Translations under genes and position numbers: made by a program
NCBI GenBank assembly: GCA_910579305.1
Contig: CAJTTA010000031.1
Coordinates: 1 to 25,426 of the forward strand
Direction: 5' to 3'
Length of the DNA: 25,426 nucleotides
Origin: an uncultured Muribaculaceae bacterium
Lineage (GTDB): Bacteria; Bacteroidota; Bacteroidia; Bacteroidales; Muribaculaceae
Notes under the pieces: model-generated
Databases searched by the model: none
What the model saw: the letters and a program-made list of their open reading frames with translations, nothing else
What the model was told of the DNA's origin: nothing
Shown here: in pieces, positions 22,982-25,426 of the stretch
Layout: each line of letters starts with the position of its first letter
How positions within the stretch are numbered: the first letter of the stretch is position 1

Positions 22982-25165
22982 TTATTTAGAGGAAAGGCGA
23001 GTGTCAAGAAAGTCTACGACCTTGCTGTAAAGCATGGTACGTGCGTTGCATGGGCGCAGGGAGTGGTCAAATCCCGTCCACACCATCATGTCGCATAGGG
23101 TTCCTTCGGAGGTGAGTTTGGAGGTATATTTATATGTGTTATAAATATGGACATTATCATCGGCGCTTCCGCTCATTATGAGCAAAGGCACCTTGAGATT
23201 TTGAGTGCGGAGTAGAGCCGAGGCGCTGTCGTAGCCTTCATTGTTTTGCTGCGGCGTCAGCATGTATCTTTCGGTGTAGATGGAGTCGTAGAAGCGCCAG
23301 TCAGTGACAGGGGCCATTGATACGCCTGCCTTGAAGGGAGTCCCGGGTGCGGTAAGCTCCATCAGGGTCATATATCCTCCGTAGCTCCAGCCGAAACATG
23401 CGATTCTTGAGGAATCGGCCCAGGATTGTGATGCCGCCCATTTTCCTGCTGCAATCTGGTCGGCGGTCTCATAATGGCCAAGGTTCTTATATACTACATC
23501 GCTCCAGGCACGCCCCCTATATCCGGTGCCGCGCCCGTCAGCGCATACCACTATATATCCTTGTGAAGCTATGTAATAGAGTCCACCCATCGACCAGCGG
23601 TTTTTTACTTCCTGGCTTTCCGGCCCGTTATATTGATATAGCATCACAGGGTATTTCTTTTCAGAGGAGAAGTCGGCCGGCTTTATGACATAGGCATTCA
23701 TGGGGGTACCCTCTGCATTGGGTATAGTGATGAATTCCATTCGTGGCGCCGCACTGTACTTTGCGGCATATTCCTGATTTGTTTCCAGGTCAGAGATTTT
23801 GCCTTTAAGGGAATGCAAAGAGTAGGCCGGGGGGGTTACGGCATTGCTATAGGTGCGCACATAGTATTGCATGTTCTTGCTGAAGCTTCCGCTTTCCCAG
23901 CCTTTTTCCGGGTGAAGCATCTTGACGGCTGAGCCTGAGCTGCATGCTATGTTTCGTTCAGTAGGGCCGTTTTGGGTTGTCTGGAAGAAATGCTCTCGGG
24001 TAGAAGGATTATAGCCGTAATATTCAGTGACATAATACTCTCCCGAGGTGAGCTGCCTGCGCATATTGCCTGAATAGTCATATTCATAGAGGTGTCTCCA
24101 GCCGGAGCGGTCGCTGCCTATCACGAAGGCATCCTTGCGATAATCCACCATCTGATAGGCTGAGGGGCTTAGCCACGCGTCGCTCTTTTCCGTGAGGATG
24201 AGTTTGCCTACGGTTGATCCCGGATTTACAGCATACAGGCGGAGATCATTTTGGTCGCGGTTGAGTATCATGACCATAAGGCGATCGGCCGCGCCGCCAT
24301 ATTCCATGGAGGGCACGTAATCCTTGTCGCCTATAGGGAGATCCATTGTTTTGGTGATGCGGCTGTCTATGTTATAGACGTTTACCCTCACTACGGAGTT
24401 GTTATCGCCGGCCAAAGGATATTTGTAGCTGTATTCGCCGGGGTAGAGGTCATACTCAGGTTGTGGATTGCAATAGCTGGAGAATATGTCGAAGTGATAG
24501 GAGGGCACATTGCTTTCATCAAATGAGATGAAGGCAAGAGTTGAGTCGTCAGGCGCCCAGCGTATGGTGTTAATTATTCCGAATTCTTCTTCGTATCCCC
24601 AGTCGGGCACACCATAGAGAATCTTGCCGTAAGCGCCGTTGTCTGTGACCTGTCGCTCAGAGTCGAAATCAAGATTCTTTATATATATGTTGCCCCCTTT
24701 GGTGTAAGCCACCATGGTTCCGTCGTGGCTTATTACGGCGCCTCTCTGAGACTCGCCAGAGGAGAGGCGCTTCATGGTGCCGCGTGCTATGTCGTAGACA
24801 AAATACTGGGCATTAAATGAATATCGGTAGATGCCCTGCATGTCATTCCAAAGCAGCAGCATCTTGCCATTGTCGCTCACTTCGAAGCCGTCGAATTCGC
24901 TGATTCTTACGTCGCCTTTCACGGCATCCACATCAAATATTGTGTCGAGTTTCTTGCCGGTCTTATAGCTGTAGCGGTCAATAGTTTTTCCTTCTGTACC
25001 GATGCAGAGATAGCTCTCGCCATCGGGCATTGGTGTCATTTCTTTTATAGACTTCGGGGCAGATTCCACCGGATCGCAGAATTGCGAAGGCTCAAGAGCC
25101 AGGGCAGGAAACAGTCCGGGTGTGGCAGCCAATATTGTTGTGCTCAAAAAGAGACGTAAGTTCAT
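22982..25165 (-). CDS. dpp4: secreted dipeptidyl-peptidase IV (S9 family)
   Basis: This serine peptidase removes X-Pro or X-Ala dipeptides from peptide N-termini. The 727-residue protein has a Sec signal peptide (about 1-24, cleavage near LALE) and no lipobox, so it should be periplasmic. An N-terminal beta-propeller spans about 40-470, with the DPP-IV signature DWGYEEEF at 188-195; E193 and E194 would hold the substrate N-terminus. The alpha/beta hydrolase domain has S594 in GWSYGGY, D669 in GSADDNVH and H701 in GFDHS. The double-Glu motif and ADDNVH pattern favour DPP-IV over prolyl tripeptidyl peptidase. It heads a minus-strand cluster with the membrane protein and miaA. Confidence 0.95.
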   Translation of the reverse strand: MNLRLFLSTTILAATPGLFPALALEPSQFCDPVESAPKSIKEMTPMPDGESYLCIGTEGKTIDRYSYKTGKKLDTIFDVDAVKGDVRISEFDGFEVSDNGKMLLLWNDMQGIYRYSFNAQYFVYDIARGTMKRLSSGESQRGAVISHDGTMVAYTKGGNIYIKNLDFDSERQVTDNGAYGKILYGVPDWGYEEEFGIINTIRWAPDDSTLAFISFDESNVPSYHFDIFSSYCNPQPEYDLYPGEYSYKYPLAGDNNSVVRVNVYNIDSRITKTMDLPIGDKDYVPSMEYGGAADRLMVMILNRDQNDLRLYAVNPGSTVGKLILTEKSDAWLSPSAYQMVDYRKDAFVIGSDRSGWRHLYEYDYSGNMRRQLTSGEYYVTEYYGYNPSTREHFFQTTQNGPTERNIACSSGSAVKMLHPEKGWESGSFSKNMQYYVRTYSNAVTPPAYSLHSLKGKISDLETNQEYAAKYSAAPRMEFITIPNAEGTPMNAYVIKPADFSSEKKYPVMLYQYNGPESQEVKNRWSMGGLYYIASQGYIVVCADGRGTGYRGRAWSDVVYKNLGHYETADQIAAGKWAASQSWADSSRIACFGWSYGGYMTLMELTAPGTPFKAGVSMAPVTDWRFYDSIYTERYMLTPQQNNEGYDSASALLRTQNLKVPLLIMSGSADDNVHIYNTYKYTSKLTSEGTLCDMMVWTGFDHSLRPCNARTMLYSKVVDFLDTRLSSK

Positions 25166-25230
25166 AGCAATGAAATTTAAGGAGATTTTGGATAATAAAT
25201 CGGTATGTTGATATTAATGAAGCTGAAAGA

Positions 25231-25238
25231 CAAATATA
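25231..25238 (-). promoter_or_regulatory. candidate -7 element upstream of the DPP-IV gene
   Basis: Minus-strand TATATTTG exactly fits TAnnTTTG and would place a start near 25225, about 60 bases before the DPP-IV ATG. No TTG is present at the expected -33 position, so the call is tentative. Confidence 0.4.
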
Positions 25239-25252
25239 ACTTAGCATTTACA

Positions 25253-25344
25253 GGCATATTTTTAGGTAAAACTCGGCTATGTGTCGGTGTATCATGTCGG
25301 GCTATGCGCCTGAGACGCCGCCGGATCTTACCTAAAAATATGCC
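25253..25344. repeat. 92-bp element with perfect 17-bp inverted repeats
   Basis: GGCATATTTTTAGGTAA at 25253-25269 recurs inverted, without mismatch, at 25328-25344. The 58-base interior is distinctly GC-rich compared with the AT-rich arms and flanks, and holds a direct repeat of GGCTATG (25275-25281 and 25300-25306). It sits just upstream of the candidate DPP-IV -7 box. It could be an extruding or transcribed stem-loop, a small MITE-like or REP-like element, or a recombination/regulator site. No coding or promoter sequence is visible inside. Confidence 0.7.
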
Positions 25345-25426
25345 GTACAGAAATTCACATTGATTTACAGCTTCAATGATTCGGTAAAATTTGAGGTTGT
25401 TCAGCCTTGGCTAAGCCGCTAACTGA

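Noticed and set aside
25253..25344. Invertible capsule-type promoter
   Set aside because: The 58-base core holds no -7 box and is shorter than the known invertible promoters; kept only as an unexplained inverted repeat.
1..25426. CRISPR array, insertion sequence, prophage or defence island
   Set aside because: No spaced direct repeats, transposase, integrase or phage genes are visible; the genes are mostly housekeeping or secretion cargo.

Overview
The window looks like chromosome from a gut Bacteroidales bacterium, probably near Muribaculaceae; that family-level placement is a guess from protein character. Evidence for Bacteroidota: several promoters have the TTG-N18-20-TAnnTTTG architecture, starts lack clear Shine-Dalgarno sequences, and there are two type IX secretion (T9SS) cargo proteins, a TPR/AraC-type membrane regulator, and tryptophanase and PurH of Bacteroides type. 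No mobile element, prophage, CRISPR array or horizontally acquired island is visible.

Layout. (1) 1-133: 5' part of a tRNA-Ser(GGA) gene on the minus strand with its promoter. (2) 211-7885, minus strand: purH followed by the rod-elongation genes mreB, mreC, mreD, mrdA (PBP2) and rodA, apparently one operon read from a promoter at about 7885. MreB, MreC and MreD form the scaffold; RodA polymerises and PBP2 cross-links lateral-wall peptidoglycan. (3) 7886-9670: intergenic region, then tnaA (tryptophanase) on the plus strand with its own promoter and a strong terminator. (4) 9751-15553: a membrane-anchored TPR/AraC-type regulator on the minus strand, divergent from a 1315-residue T9SS cargo protein on the plus strand. 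Their predicted promoters overlap, and an inverted repeat lies nearby. (5) 15646-20355, minus strand: thioredoxin, uvrA and a T9SS type-B cargo protein. (6) 20548-25238, minus strand: miaA, an unrecognised six-TM protein and a secreted dipeptidyl-peptidase IV, probably one transcript starting near 25225. A perfect 17-bp inverted repeat lies upstream at 25253-25344.

Most of the window is conserved housekeeping DNA. I do not see a convincing new multi-gene system. The items most worth a second look are the regulator/cargo divergent locus, the long hairpin between mreB and mreC, the inverted repeat upstream of the DPP-IV gene, the tail beyond the type-B sorting domain, and the uncharacterised membrane protein beside miaA.
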